A DNA stretch of 43,574 nt from Pseudomonas sp. (lineage in GTDB: Bacteria; Pseudomonadota; Gammaproteobacteria; Pseudomonadales; Pseudomonadaceae), in contig NZ_JAMFRV010000107.1 in the NCBI RefSeq assembly GCF_026224925.1, positions 1 to 43,574 on the forward strand, read 5' to 3'. Within the stretch, counting starts at the first letter, position 1, and each line of letters begins with the position of its first letter. Of the stretch, positions 8,497-17,496 are shown piece after piece. The notes below the pieces were generated by a model. It was not told the origin of the DNA, searched no databases, and saw only the letters and a list, made by a program, of their open reading frames with translations. The position numbers and the translations under genes are program-made.

Positions 8497-8678
8497 GTCG
8501 CGCTTATAACGAGAAAGGTAGGCGCTGAACAAAAGGCGGGCTTTCTAAATACGGCAGTGGCGTTAGCGTCAATCCGCGAATTTATTGTCACTGCATCGGG
8601 TAAAGCTGCTCATACCCCGATAACGCATGTGCGAGCCCGCTGTTTTATTTTTCTCACTGCTCCTTAAGGGGGTAAATT
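8497..8678. other. Intergenic region with nested inverted repeats before the efflux genes
   Basis: GCGGGCT (8536-8542) pairs with AGCCCGC (8634-8640), enclosing about 90 nt. Inside it, ATCGGG and CCCGAT form a second arm. The right arm is followed by TGTTTTATTTTT, so the end of this region could act as a terminator for the dehydrogenase operon. The loop is much larger than normal, and a structured leader of the FUSC gene is an alternative. Confidence 0.3.
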
Positions 8679-10667
8679 TTGGGCACCACTTTTAGGGCCC
8701 TTTTTGCGCCCAACCTGTCTGCCGTTCAGTTTTCCGTTAAGACACTTATTGGCGCAGGGCTTGCTTTATGGCTAGCCCTGCGATGGGGGCTAGAGCAACC
8801 TTCGTGGGCACTTATGACGGCTTTTGTCGTCGCTCAACCGCTTTCCGGAATGGTGCTGCAAAAGGGTCTCGCTCGTTTATTCGGTACCCTGGTGGGAACC
8901 ACCATGTCGGTGGTTTTTATGAGCATAGCGGCTCAGGCACCGTGGCTTTTTCTCCTTAGTCTTGCGTTATGGCTGGGGTTGACCACCGCCTTTTCCACAA
9001 TGATGCGTAGCGCCTTTTCCTACTCCTGCGTGTTGGCGGGTTATACCGTCGCAATTATCGCCTTGCCGGCGTTAAGCAACCCTCTAGGCGTTTTCGATCA
9101 GGCAGTGGCACGGTGTACGGAGATCAGCCTGGGAATTATGTGTGCAACGTTGGTCAGCGCCTTGTTATGGCCTTCAAGGGTAGAAGTCGCGCTCACCAAT
9201 CAAGCACGGGAAGCTAGCAAGTATGGTGTTCAGGCGGCACAGGCGAGTTTGGTCGGAGGCGATACGGCTCGTAACGATCTACTCGAGCTGCTTTCCAGAA
9301 TCATCGCAGTAGATGCTCAGCGCGAGCACGCATGGTTTGAAGGTCATTCCGGACGACAGCGTGCACGGGCTATTGGGGCGCTGGTCCAATCATTATTGAT
9401 GATGCTGCGCCTTTGTCGTTCAGTCCGTAGGCAATGGCAACAACTGGACGACGTCCAGGCGCATGCCTTGGCACCCTGGTTGGAAGAGGTCAGGCAGGCT
9501 TTGTCGGCCCCTGACCAAGCAGAGGTTGAAGCATTGAGGCTCCGACTCTGGGAGCACGCCAATAATCCCCAAAGCAGCAATGCCGAACAATTCTGCATGG
9601 GGCGTATGGCATTAGTGCTGGATAACGCTATTGCTAGCAGCCGTGCGCTGAAGGACGTAGAGGAGGGGCGTGGAAACTCCCCGGGGTCGATCAGTCTCGC
9701 CGTACACAGAGATGCGGTCTCCGCAGTCTTGTTTGGTACGCGTAGTGCATTGGCTTTTCTGGCGATGGCTTGCCTTTGGCTTGCGACGGCCTGGCCAGCA
9801 GCAACCAGCGGAATGTTACTCACTTGCGTGGTGTGTGGGTTGTTTGCAAGCAAGGAAAACGGCGCTCAAATCGGCATGAGTTTTCTACGCGGAATTGCCC
9901 TTGCGGTACCGACTGCCCTATTTGTCGGACAGTTTATTTTGCCGCAATGGAGTAGTTTCGCCATGCTCTGTCTGGCATTGGGCGTACCGTTATTCTTCGG
10001 TGCACTGGGTATGGCGCAGCCTAAGACCGCCGGCACGGCAACTTCTTTTTGTCTGCACTTTATTGTCCTGATTTCCGTCAGTAATCACATGACGTATAGC
10101 GCAGGGACGTTTTTTAATAATGCGATGGCGATTGCTATCGGTGTTTCCGCCGCCGTACTGGCATTCCAATTATTGGTCTTTCGTTACCCCGTCTGGCAAA
10201 GCCGCCGATTGCGAAATTCAACCCTTCAGGATCTGGTGCGCTTGACTCAGCGCGACCTAACAGATGCTGAAACCTGGTTCGGTGGCCGCATGGCAGACCG
10301 CTTATTACAGTCCGCACAGCTGCGTAAGGATCCGTTGAAAGCTGATCGTTTGCACCTGGACGGCGATATGCACGGGCTGGATATAGGTGATGAACTGATT
10401 CACCTGCGTAAATGTCTCGCTATGTCAAAGGTCTCCATGGGAGGGCCTGACAGGCTTTTCTTGAATGCCGTAGCCGACGTGCTTGAGCAACCACCTAGAA
10501 GCAAGCGTGCAGGTGCGCTGGATTCAGCAACAGACCTGTTTCTGCAGGCATTGGACCGTTATCCGGATAGTAATGAGCTGCGCCTCGCTCGCGGTGCTGC
10601 CCGGCAAATTAGACATAGCTGGCAGCGCTGGTGTGAGAGTCAGGAGGACATCCATGGGTTTACGTGA
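8679..10667 (+). CDS. FUSC-family (AaeB-like) inner-membrane efflux protein
   Basis: The 662-residue protein has two clusters of membrane helices (residues about 15-165 and 350-500), each followed by a soluble helical region. This is the layout of the FUSC/aromatic-acid-exporter family that includes E. coli AaeB. It starts at TTG, supported by AAGGGGG 6 nt upstream; no better ATG is near. Known relatives, together with a HlyD-type adaptor and a DUF1656 protein, expel aromatic carboxylic acids or other weak acids. The gene overlaps the DUF1656 gene by 14 bp. Codon use is visibly more A/T-rich than in the catabolic operons to the right. The substrate may be the acid made by the dehydrogenase upstream, but that is inference. 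Confidence 0.88.
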   Translation: MGTTFRALFAPNLSAVQFSVKTLIGAGLALWLALRWGLEQPSWALMTAFVVAQPLSGMVLQKGLARLFGTLVGTTMSVVFMSIAAQAPWLFLLSLALWLGLTTAFSTMMRSAFSYSCVLAGYTVAIIALPALSNPLGVFDQAVARCTEISLGIMCATLVSALLWPSRVEVALTNQAREASKYGVQAAQASLVGGDTARNDLLELLSRIIAVDAQREHAWFEGHSGRQRARAIGALVQSLLMMLRLCRSVRRQWQQLDDVQAHALAPWLEEVRQALSAPDQAEVEALRLRLWEHANNPQSSNAEQFCMGRMALVLDNAIASSRALKDVEEGRGNSPGSISLAVHRDAVSAVLFGTRSALAFLAMACLWLATAWPAATSGMLLTCVVCGLFASKENGAQIGMSFLRGIALAVPTALFVGQFILPQWSSFAMLCLALGVPLFFGALGMAQPKTAGTATSFCLHFIVLISVSNHMTYSAGTFFNNAMAIAIGVSAAVLAFQLLVFRYPVWQSRRLRNSTLQDLVRLTQRDLTDAETWFGGRMADRLLQSAQLRKDPLKADRLHLDGDMHGLDIGDELIHLRKCLAMSKVSMGGPDRLFLNAVADVLEQPPRSKRAGALDSATDLFLQALDRYPDSNELRLARGAARQIRHSWQRWCESQEDIHGFT

Positions 10668-10860
10668 ATGGTCGATAGGTGGGGTGTTGCTCAGCCCCTT
10701 TTTGTTTTACATGGCGCTGGCGTTTGCGATCACAATTGGTTTACGAGCGTTGCTGCATTTAACGGGTTTGCATCGGTGGATCTGGCACGAAGCATTATTC
10801 GACGTTGCGCTTTTCGTTTGCGTTTTGGCGTTAGTGACCACGGTGTTAGGGCCGTTATAA
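10654..10860 (+). CDS. DUF1656 small membrane protein (AaeX-like)
   Basis: The ORF track shows a 125-residue frame from 10483. The true start is the ATG at 10654, which has AGGAGG 6 nt upstream and gives the typical 68-residue DUF1656 product with two membrane helices (LSPFLFYMALAFAITIGL; LFDVALFVCVLALVTTVL). The family is found almost only between FUSC and HlyD efflux genes, as here. It is thought to be a small inner-membrane partner of the exporter, though its mechanism is unknown. The start lies inside the end of the FUSC gene, implying coupled translation. The HlyD gene follows 10 bp later. Confidence 0.88.
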   Translation: MGLREWSIGGVLLSPFLFYMALAFAITIGLRALLHLTGLHRWIWHEALFDVALFVCVLALVTTVLGPL

Positions 10861-10870
10861 AAAGGAGTAA

Positions 10871-11746
10871 ATGATGCGCATGTTGGTACGCGTTGGAGTG
10901 ACCCTCGCGCTGGTCTTGGTGGCTGTGTTTGCTGGGTATGAACTGTGGCGCTATTACATGCTGTCGCCTTGGACACGCGATGCGCGTATTCGCGCGGATG
11001 TCACCACCCTCGCACCTGACGTATCGGGTTGGGTAGAGCAACTGAAGGTCGTTGATAACCAGGCGGTCAAGGCTGGAGATCTGTTGTTGACGATTGACCA
11101 TGACCGTTTCGAGGCTACGTTGCAAAAAGCGCGTGCTGTAGCTGAAACCCAGCAGCAAAAACTAAAGCAAAGTGAGCACCAAGCGCAACGTCGGACCACT
11201 ATTGGAGCAGGTGCGGTGAGCGCCGAGCTGCTTGAAAACGCTCAAATCGATGCGAAAGTCGCGCGAGCAGCAGTCGATGAGGCATTGGCCGATGTCAGGT
11301 TGGCAGAGATCGATTTGGCCCGGAGCACGATGGTTGCGCCACGCAGCGGCCATGTCACTAACTTACAGTTAGCGCAGGGGAACTACGTCAATACTGGACA
11401 ATCCATCATGGCGCTAGTGGACGACTCGACTTTTTATGTTCTAGCCTATTTCGAAGAAACCAAGCTTCCCCGGGTAAAAGTGGGTGATCCCGTAAAGATT
11501 TGGCTCATGAGCACGGGTGAACCTATGCGCGGTCATGTCCAAAGCATAAGTCGCGGCATCACGGACGCCAATACCAACCCTGATCAGCAACTGTTGGCAG
11601 AGGTTGAACCCACCTTTAACTGGGTACGCCTGGCACAGCGCATACCCGTGAGAATCAAAATAGATCAAATTCCAGAGGGGAGTATTTTGAGCGCAGGAAT
11701 GACGGCGAGTGTTCAGGTAGAGCACCAAGAAAAACCCGATAATTGA
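10871..11746 (+). CDS. HlyD-family periplasmic adaptor (AaeA/EmrA-like)
   Basis: The 291-residue membrane-fusion protein has an N-terminal membrane anchor (VGVTLALVLVAVFAGYELW) and the SPWTRDARIRAD segment characteristic of AaeA/EmrA-like adaptors. A first lipoyl half (VSGWVEQLKVVDNQAVKAGDLL) leads into a short coiled coil at about 85-145, followed by the second lipoyl half (APRSGHVTNLQLAQGNYV) and a beta-barrel domain. It bridges the inner-membrane FUSC pump to an outer-membrane channel, which is not encoded here. Two ATGs are in tandem; AAAGGAG upstream suits either. It is the last gene of the plus-strand block and converges on the hydrolase gene 42 bp away. Confidence 0.9.
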   Translation: MMRMLVRVGVTLALVLVAVFAGYELWRYYMLSPWTRDARIRADVTTLAPDVSGWVEQLKVVDNQAVKAGDLLLTIDHDRFEATLQKARAVAETQQQKLKQSEHQAQRRTTIGAGAVSAELLENAQIDAKVARAAVDEALADVRLAEIDLARSTMVAPRSGHVTNLQLAQGNYVNTGQSIMALVDDSTFYVLAYFEETKLPRVKVGDPVKIWLMSTGEPMRGHVQSISRGITDANTNPDQQLLAEVEPTFNWVRLAQRIPVRIKIDQIPEGSILSAGMTASVQVEHQEKPDN

Positions 11747-11748
11747 AA

Positions 11749-11772
11749 TGGCACAGTGTTGCTGGAGTGCCA
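11749..11772. terminator. Weak inverted repeat between convergent genes
   Basis: TGGCAC (11749-11754) and GTGCCA (11767-11772) form a 6-bp stem with a 12-nt loop in the 42-bp gap between the convergent HlyD and hydrolase genes. The position fits a shared terminator. The stem is short and there is no T-run on either strand. Confidence 0.25.
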
Positions 11773-11788
11773 GACTCATCCGGCAGGA

Positions 11789-12556
11789 TTAGTACGGTAT
11801 GAAACCTTGCTGTGAATCGGCCTCCCGATAAACCTCCGCGATCACGGCCGCAAGTTCCCCCGGGTGGGTCAGAAAGGCTTCGTGGGGACTGTCGATTTCA
11901 ACGACGCTGTCGACGTGCAACCTTTGCGCAAACCGTCGTTGCCAAGTCGCTGGCAGGATGTCATCGCGCAGGGTGAGGATGAACGTTGACGGTATTAGAC
12001 CCGGATAGCCAGGGCGATAAACAGGTTGAATCGCGACAGCGGGTGGCGTTGTTTCTTGCGCGACTTCACCTAGTAGCCATGCCAGTTGAACCGGGTTGAG
12101 GTCAGCCCCAAACATAGCGACGGCCATTTGCTCAGGAGAAGTAATGAGCGGATCAAGTGGCCAGCCAACTTCACCTTCCTGCTCGCCGTGCCGTGAGTTG
12201 CCGAGCATTTGCATGATCGATTGGCCCTCTTCCGGAACGGCGGTGGCCAAGTAGATCAAATGCCCAAATAGTGCTGGGTCTTCAACGGCCATCATTGGCA
12301 GTAAAACCCCGGCTATAGAGTGGCCGAGTAACAGCCCGTCGCGGACATCAAGCTGGCGAAGTTCAGCGTTTAATTCCTCAACGATAGAGGACAGTGTTAG
12401 CTCGGTGACAGGCCTGCCACGTTTGGTCCCGCAGCCGGGCATGTCGAGGGTGATGATGCGCTCGAAGCTATTACCCTTTTGTTCCAGAGCTTGGATAAGC
12501 TCAGTCCAACACCAAGAACCGTGTTGGCCGCCGTGGAGAAGAATCAGATCGGTCAT
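11789..12556 (-). CDS. Alpha/beta-fold hydrolase (esterase-like)
   Basis: The 255-residue protein has the oxyanion segment LLHGGQHGSWCW at the N-terminus and the nucleophile elbow GHSIAG (Ser80). A candidate acid lies near LTLRDD and the catalytic His in SPHEAFLTHP. This arrangement resembles plant methyl-esterase/hydroxynitrile-lyase-like and pyrethroid-hydrolase EstP-like hydrolases. No signal peptide is seen, so it acts in the cytoplasm. It is the last gene of operon A, 15 bp after the small unknown gene. It may open an ester or lactone so that the alcohol or acid can be handled by the GMC and aldehyde dehydrogenases. The substrate is not readable from sequence. Confidence 0.87.
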   Translation of the reverse strand: MTDLILLHGGQHGSWCWTELIQALEQKGNSFERIITLDMPGCGTKRGRPVTELTLSSIVEELNAELRQLDVRDGLLLGHSIAGVLLPMMAVEDPALFGHLIYLATAVPEEGQSIMQMLGNSRHGEQEGEVGWPLDPLITSPEQMAVAMFGADLNPVQLAWLLGEVAQETTPPAVAIQPVYRPGYPGLIPSTFILTLRDDILPATWQRRFAQRLHVDSVVEIDSPHEAFLTHPGELAAVIAEVYREADSQQGFIPY

Positions 12557-12571
12557 TATGCGCTCACTTTT

Positions 12572-12844
12572 TCAGGGCTTTGGGCAATGTCGGTAGAGGC
12601 TGCACGCCTTACCATCTGCCGATGCGCAGCGTACGACGTAGCCTTGGTAAACGACTTTGTGCAACATCGTCGCTTCATTGACCTCTTCGCCCGATATCAA
12701 GACATGGCCGCCGCGCCGCCCGAGGGATATGCGGTAGTGGGGCGCGGTGTCATCCCGGCATTTGACGCGCACCGGAAATACCTCGGTGCCGTCAGCCAAG
12801 ACGAAACTGAACTGCTTAGAGCATCGATCCAGTTCCGCGGCCAT
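12572..12844 (-). CDS. Conserved-looking small protein of unknown function in operon A
   Basis: The track gives 104 residues from 12886. The ATG at 12844, with GGAGAA placed 5 nt upstream, is the better start (90 residues, MAAELDRCSK...). The product is soluble, with no signal peptide or membrane segment, and holds four cysteines, two in CSLYRHC at the C-terminus. The middle (FSFVLADGTEVFPVRVKCRDD) looks like beta-strands. It is tightly packed, 16 bp after DUF1329 and 15 bp before the hydrolase, so it is almost certainly translated with operon A. I do not recognise the family and assign no role. Confidence 0.7.
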   Translation of the reverse strand: MAAELDRCSKQFSFVLADGTEVFPVRVKCRDDTAPHYRISLGRRGGHVLISGEEVNEATMLHKVVYQGYVVRCASADGKACSLYRHCPKP

Positions 12845-12860
12845 AAGGTTCTCCAGTGGG

Positions 12861-14237
12861 TTAGCGTTGAGTTTCTCTAGAAACAATAGCTTCGGCGTTC
12901 ATTTCCAGTTCGGAGCGCGGGGTGTCGAAGAACTTGTAGCCGCCTTTGAGCCCGTCGTTCACCAGCGCCCACATACCCTTGTTAAAGTCGTAACTGACGT
13001 TCTTCACGTTGTAAGGCAGGGTTTTGTCATACAACTGCACCCCACTTAGGAAGATCGAACGGTACAACGAGCCACTGGCATCCCAGGCGTCATACAGGCC
13101 GGTGCCAAAGTTGTCTTCATCAAGGTAATAGGTGCGCTTGCTGTAAACGTGACGCATGCCCGGCTTGAGGGTCGCTTCAACTACCCATACGCGGTGCAAC
13201 TCCCAACGTTCGCATGCAGGGTTGGCGTGGTGCGGCGTAAATTGGTCTTCCTGTTTGCAGTCAAAATAAAATTTGTAGGCGTTGTAGGGAATGTACATCT
13301 CTTTGCGCCCGACTAACTTGTAGTCGAAACGATCCTGCGCGCCCGAGAACATCTGAAGTTCGTCGAACAAGTTAACCCCGCCCTGGTTCGATACTGGCGT
13401 GTCGTAACCAAATTCGGGCGCCAGCTTGATGCGTCGCTGGCCAGGTGTGTAGCTCCAGGCACGGCGTGGCTTGGCAATCGGGTCGAGGTAGTCGTCAAGT
13501 ACGATCAACTGGCCCGCACTGCGCGCCGGGTATTTATCCAGCGCGTAAACCCGGGCGTACATCTGCGGGTCACGGTCCGCTTGCTTGACCTGATAGTAAG
13601 GCTGCTCTTCGAACGTCCGTTGCTCGGCGGTTTTGGTGAGTTGGCCGTTAGCATCGATGACCCAGCTATTGGAGGAAGAGGTGGTCGAGTAACCATGACC
13701 GATCTTGTAACGCAGTTGCTGGTTCCACATGACCTCGTTGCCGTTTTTTGGAACCGGGAAGGGCAGGCCGCCACGGCACACCGGGTCTACCGCCAGCCCG
13801 TCGTTGAGGGTTTTGCAGCTGCCGGCGTTACGCACAGTGGCGTCGAGGACTTCTTGTGGGTAGGCGGTAGTGCGGTGGCTCGGGTAGATGTCCAGGTAGT
13901 ACTCGGGGTACTTCTTGAGCAGTGTTTTCTGCCCGTCGCTGAGCTTGTCCGCGTACTTGTCCATGTTTTTCGAATCAATCCGCACCAGCGGCTTTTCATC
14001 TTTGTACGGGTCGACCCAGAAACCGCTGTCGGCTATGAAGCCCGGCGGCGCAGTGCGCAGGCCGCCCTCGTAGGCCGGGATCGAACCGTCGGCGTTACCG
14101 GCACGGATCGCACCGAACGGGGTCAGGGTTTTTCCTAGTTCCGCGGCTTCTTGCGCAGTCACTGCAGCCACGCTGACGGCAGAACAACCGAGCAGCGCGA
14201 AGGCCAGGACCAGGCTAGGGGTTTGATGTCGTAACAC
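12861..14237 (-). CDS. DUF1329 periplasmic/outer-membrane-associated protein (copy 1)
   Basis: The track begins at a TTG (14270). The GTG at 14237, preceded by CAGGAG 8 nt upstream, starts directly at the signal peptide (VLRHQTPSLVLAFALLGCSAVSVAA) and is preferred (458 residues). LLGC may be a lipobox. The body has the DUF1329 signatures: LTPFGAIRAGNADGSIPAYEGG, DIYPSHRTTAYP, CRGGLPFP.PKNG and CERWELHRVWVVEAT. Family members have a LolA/LolB-like fold thought to carry hydrophobic ligands, and they nearly always accompany a DUF1302 barrel, as here. It probably helps a lipophilic substrate across the periplasm. It is paralogous to the gene at 35377. Confidence 0.9.
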   Translation of the reverse strand: MLRHQTPSLVLAFALLGCSAVSVAAVTAQEAAELGKTLTPFGAIRAGNADGSIPAYEGGLRTAPPGFIADSGFWVDPYKDEKPLVRIDSKNMDKYADKLSDGQKTLLKKYPEYYLDIYPSHRTTAYPQEVLDATVRNAGSCKTLNDGLAVDPVCRGGLPFPVPKNGNEVMWNQQLRYKIGHGYSTTSSSNSWVIDANGQLTKTAEQRTFEEQPYYQVKQADRDPQMYARVYALDKYPARSAGQLIVLDDYLDPIAKPRRAWSYTPGQRRIKLAPEFGYDTPVSNQGGVNLFDELQMFSGAQDRFDYKLVGRKEMYIPYNAYKFYFDCKQEDQFTPHHANPACERWELHRVWVVEATLKPGMRHVYSKRTYYLDEDNFGTGLYDAWDASGSLYRSIFLSGVQLYDKTLPYNVKNVSYDFNKGMWALVNDGLKGGYKFFDTPRSELEMNAEAIVSRETQR

Positions 14238-14291
14238 GGGCGTTTCTCCTGAATTCTTGTTGGAGACCAAGCAGAAAAGTTATCTGACTGC

Positions 14292-15947
14292 TTAGAAAGA
14301 GGTCTTGAACGTGAAGGCCAGCCAGCCGCGATCGGTACTGCCCACGCCGCCGTTACCGCCCACGGTGTTGCCGGCTAGGGTTTTCGATTGGGCGGTGGTG
14401 TCGGCGTAACGCAAGCCGAACTCGTAACGTTGGGCGTAGGTGAGTTTGACCCCGGCGGACCAGGACAGTGAGCCTTCGTTGCCGCCACCGGCAGTGGCAG
14501 CGTTACCGTGCAGGCCGTAGTTGGTAGTGATTGGTACGTCCATGTCCCATGACGGGAAAATCGACAGGTAAGTCGGCGTGAAGTTGACCGCCAAGCCGTA
14601 ATAGTCGCGGGTCGAGCAACCATCGGACTTGTCACCCGCACCGGCGACACCGGTGCGCTCGTTGACACAGCCTGGCTGGCCCACACCGTCGTACAACTCT
14701 TTGTGTTCGGTGACGCGTTGGAGGTGGCTGTAGGCAAATTCGGCAACGACCGTGGCGTTCTCGGCCAGGAAGCTGCGCGGCATCAGGTACACGCCGTTGG
14801 CGATAAAATGCAGAGTGTCGCCACGCGGCCCTTGGTCATCAGTCGGGTCCACGCTGGTGGCATTCAGCGCGCCGTTCATGCGGTATGACAACTCGCTACC
14901 CACCGAGACCGATTCGATAACCCGGGAAAAGCTCAAGCCCACCAGCTTGACGTCACGCGGGTACACCAGGCGATAGTCGGCCTGGGCGAAGCGTATTTCC
15001 GGCGCCAGCCACGGTTGGTAATCGTCAAATTGGCGGTAGTAGGCGCCAAAGTTCGATTCGATGGACTCGACGTTCAGCTTGGCCATCACGCCCCAGTTGG
15101 CGCTATCACGGCCGAACTTGGAGGAGGAGTGGTTAAGGTATTGACCGTTGCCCAGCGGCAAGCGATCGGTGCCTTCGAAAAACGGGTCCGCCGGACCAAA
15201 ATAGGTGCCGCCATACGGTAACCGGGTGTTTTCCCATTCATAGAAATATTGCCCGGCGATGGTCAGGGCATCGGTGACCTGCGCCTTGGCAAATATCTGC
15301 CCGACCGGCAGGAACACTTCCTTGATCTCGATCCCTGGACTGGTGACTGCCTTCACACCGTCCGTAGGCGCCTGGGAGTAGGAAATCGAATGCGCAGCGA
15401 ACAGTAAACCTTCGCCCCAATAGTTAGTTTGCCGACCGACTTTGACGTTGACCAGCGCACCCGCCAGCGAGAAGTTTTTCCAGACAAAGGCGTCCAGTAT
15501 TTCGCCGGACGGACCATTGACGTATCGACTGACCTGCGAACTGTAATGGTTGTTGTTGTAACTGGTGCCGTAGGCGGGGTTGCTTGGACTGACGCTGCTA
15601 TCGTCATAGGCTTGGTCATACCAGCCCGCAGCGCTCATGCGTGCGCCCCAGTTGTTGAGGTAGGAGAAGTCCAACTCGGTCAACAGGTCGAGGCGGTTGG
15701 TGACGACGTCGCCCTTGTTGAACTTGCCGTCCGACTCGTCATAGTTGGGGTTGTTCATGATGCGGCTGTCCTGGCCCTCCGTGCGCATTCCCAGGGTGTA
15801 ACGAACGGTGTTGTCCCAGCGCAGCTGGTAGTCGGGATTGGGTAGCTCGATCGAGTCGGCGCAGGCCAGACCGCTGGCGCCCAGCACCAACAACGTGATG
15901 GCTCCGCGCGTGACGGCGTTGCGCCCCTGCAAGGTCATGTCTTTCAT
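14292..15947 (-). CDS. DUF1302 outer-membrane beta-barrel protein (copy 1)
   Basis: The 551-residue protein has a signal peptide (cut near GLACA/DSIE), then NPDYQLRWDNTVRYTLGMR and YDESDGKFNKGDVVTNRLDL. Many aromatic-rich amphipathic strands follow, and it ends in a C-terminal Phe (LAFTFKTSF). These are DUF1302 hallmarks. The family forms large outer-membrane channels near genes for degradation of hydrophobic compounds; no member has a firmly settled substrate that I can cite. The gene lies between the aldehyde dehydrogenase and DUF1329 of operon A. It shares long near-identical stretches with the copy at 33667. Confidence 0.9.
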   Translation of the reverse strand: MKDMTLQGRNAVTRGAITLLVLGASGLACADSIELPNPDYQLRWDNTVRYTLGMRTEGQDSRIMNNPNYDESDGKFNKGDVVTNRLDLLTELDFSYLNNWGARMSAAGWYDQAYDDSSVSPSNPAYGTSYNNNHYSSQVSRYVNGPSGEILDAFVWKNFSLAGALVNVKVGRQTNYWGEGLLFAAHSISYSQAPTDGVKAVTSPGIEIKEVFLPVGQIFAKAQVTDALTIAGQYFYEWENTRLPYGGTYFGPADPFFEGTDRLPLGNGQYLNHSSSKFGRDSANWGVMAKLNVESIESNFGAYYRQFDDYQPWLAPEIRFAQADYRLVYPRDVKLVGLSFSRVIESVSVGSELSYRMNGALNATSVDPTDDQGPRGDTLHFIANGVYLMPRSFLAENATVVAEFAYSHLQRVTEHKELYDGVGQPGCVNERTGVAGAGDKSDGCSTRDYYGLAVNFTPTYLSIFPSWDMDVPITTNYGLHGNAATAGGGNEGSLSWSAGVKLTYAQRYEFGLRYADTTAQSKTLAGNTVGGNGGVGSTDRGWLAFTFKTSF

Positions 15948-16002
15948 CGGTTTACCTTATTTTTATTGTCAATGCGTGGTTCGGGAAGCGCGCTTGGCTG
16001 AC

Positions 16003-17496
16003 TTAGCGGCCAATGGGGTAAATGATCGACTTTTCCTGGGTGAACTCTTTGAGCCAGTCGGGACCGAATTCACGGCCGATACCGGAGCGCTTGAAACCGC
16101 CGATGGGTGCATAGGGCATCTGTCCGCCACCGCCATTCAGGTACACGCTGCCTGCGCGGATGCGCCGGGCCATGTGCAATCCGGTGGCGGCGTCTGCAGT
16201 GAAAATCCCGCCATTGAGGCCGAAGCGCGAGTCGTTTGCGATGGCCAATGCCTGTTCATCGGTCTCGAAACCAATCGTCACGCCCACCGGGCCGAAGATT
16301 TCTTCCTGAGCGATTTCCATGTCATTGCGCACGTCATCGAACAGCGTCAACTCGCTGAAGAAGCCGCGTTTAAGGTCCGCCGGGCGTCCGCCGCCGCACA
16401 CCAGACGCGCTCCGCTCTCGCGGCCCCGGTCGATAAAGCCCTGAACCTTGGCCCGCTGAGATTCGCGGATCAGCGGCCCCATCATCACCGTCGGGTCGGC
16501 TGGGTCGCCGACTTTGATCTGGCTGGCGATGGCCTGAGCGATCTGCATGAACGGCGCGCGGATAGATTCATGCACCACAAACCGCGTCAGCAGTGCGCAA
16601 CCCTGACCAGCGTTCACCGTCAAGCCGCCGACCGCTGCCATCGCTGCCGTTTGCACGTCGGCATCGGCCCGTACGATCAGTGCTGATTTGCCGCCAAGCT
16701 CCAAGTGAACACGTTTGAGGGTGGGGGCAGCCTGGCTCATGATGCTGATGCCGACGGCTTCGGAACCGGTGAAAGAAACCATGTCCACGCGCGGGTCACT
16801 GCTCAGCAGCGCGCCGATCTGAGGGCCGCCGGTAATGATATTCAGCACCCCGGCGGGAAGCCCGATTTTTTCCGCCAGTTGCCCGAACAGCAACGCTGAG
16901 TAAGGGGTGAATGGCGAAGGTTTGAGCACCAGCGTGTTGCCGGCCAGGAGGGCAGGGAAGACCTTTGCCAAGTTCAACAGGAACGGGAAGTTGTAGCCGG
17001 TAATGCCCGCCACCACGCCGATTGGCTCGCGCTCAATGCTGCCACCGCCCAGCAGTAATGGGCCGCCGGGATTGAACGGATTAGGTGCTGCGTGCGTTGC
17101 AATCTGCCGGGGTTCGCCGTTCAACGACTGATCGATGGCGGTCAGCACATGGCCCAGCGGCATATCCACTTGCATCCCATAAGTCACGCCTTGGGAGCAG
17201 CCGACTTCAGCGATGATCAAGGCGGCAATGGCTTCGCGTTCTGCAACCAGTGCCGCATGCAGGCGCCGCAAATAACCGGCGCGCTCGTGCATGCTCATCA
17301 GCGGCCACGGCCCATGATCGAAGGCATGGCGTGCGGCGGCGATGGCAGCCTCTGCGGTGCTCTTGTCGCCGACGGGCGCGTGTCCAATCACCGCTTCGGT
17401 GGCCGGGTTCAGTACTGCTTCGTAGTCCGTCGTCGGCACCCAGTGACCGTCGATGTACAGTTTGTCCAAATGAGTAAAGGGAATGCTCATCAGCAT
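16003..17496 (-). CDS. NAD(P)-dependent aldehyde dehydrogenase
   Basis: The 497-residue ALDH superfamily member has the catalytic Asn169 (GYNFP), the general base Glu266 in LELGGKS, the nucleophile Cys300 in GQGCALLTR, the cofactor motif FTGSEAVG and EEIFGPV. It oxidises an aldehyde to a carboxylic acid in the cytoplasm. Its start overlaps the end of the GMC oxidoreductase gene by 7 bp, and AAGGAG precedes the two possible ATGs (MLM). The alcohol-oxidising enzyme and the aldehyde dehydrogenase are therefore coupled and likely act in sequence. The aldehyde itself cannot be named. Confidence 0.92.
   Translation of the reverse strand: MLMSIPFTHLDKLYIDGHWVPTTDYEAVLNPATEAVIGHAPVGDKSTAEAAIAAARHAFDHGPWPLMSMHERAGYLRRLHAALVAEREAIAALIIAEVGCSQGVTYGMQVDMPLGHVLTAIDQSLNGEPRQIATHAAPNPFNPGGPLLLGGGSIEREPIGVVAGITGYNFPFLLNLAKVFPALLAGNTLVLKPSPFTPYSALLFGQLAEKIGLPAGVLNIITGGPQIGALLSSDPRVDMVSFTGSEAVGISIMSQAAPTLKRVHLELGGKSALIVRADADVQTAAMAAVGGLTVNAGQGCALLTRFVVHESIRAPFMQIAQAIASQIKVGDPADPTVMMGPLIRESQRAKVQGFIDRGRESGARLVCGGGRPADLKRGFFSELTLFDDVRNDMEIAQEEIFGPVGVTIGFETDEQALAIANDSRFGLNGGIFTADAATGLHMARRIRAGSVYLNGGGGQMPYAPIGGFKRSGIGREFGPDWLKEFTQEKSIIYPIGR

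Noticed and set aside
11749-11765. Possible sigma-54 promoter (TGGCACAGTGTTGCT)
   Set aside because: The GG-to-GC spacing is one base short, and it lies between convergent genes with nothing downstream to drive.
15838-16686. 282-residue plus-strand ORF over the DUF1302/aldehyde dehydrogenase genes
   Set aside because: No ribosome-binding site and composition of a mirror frame; both minus-strand genes are certain.
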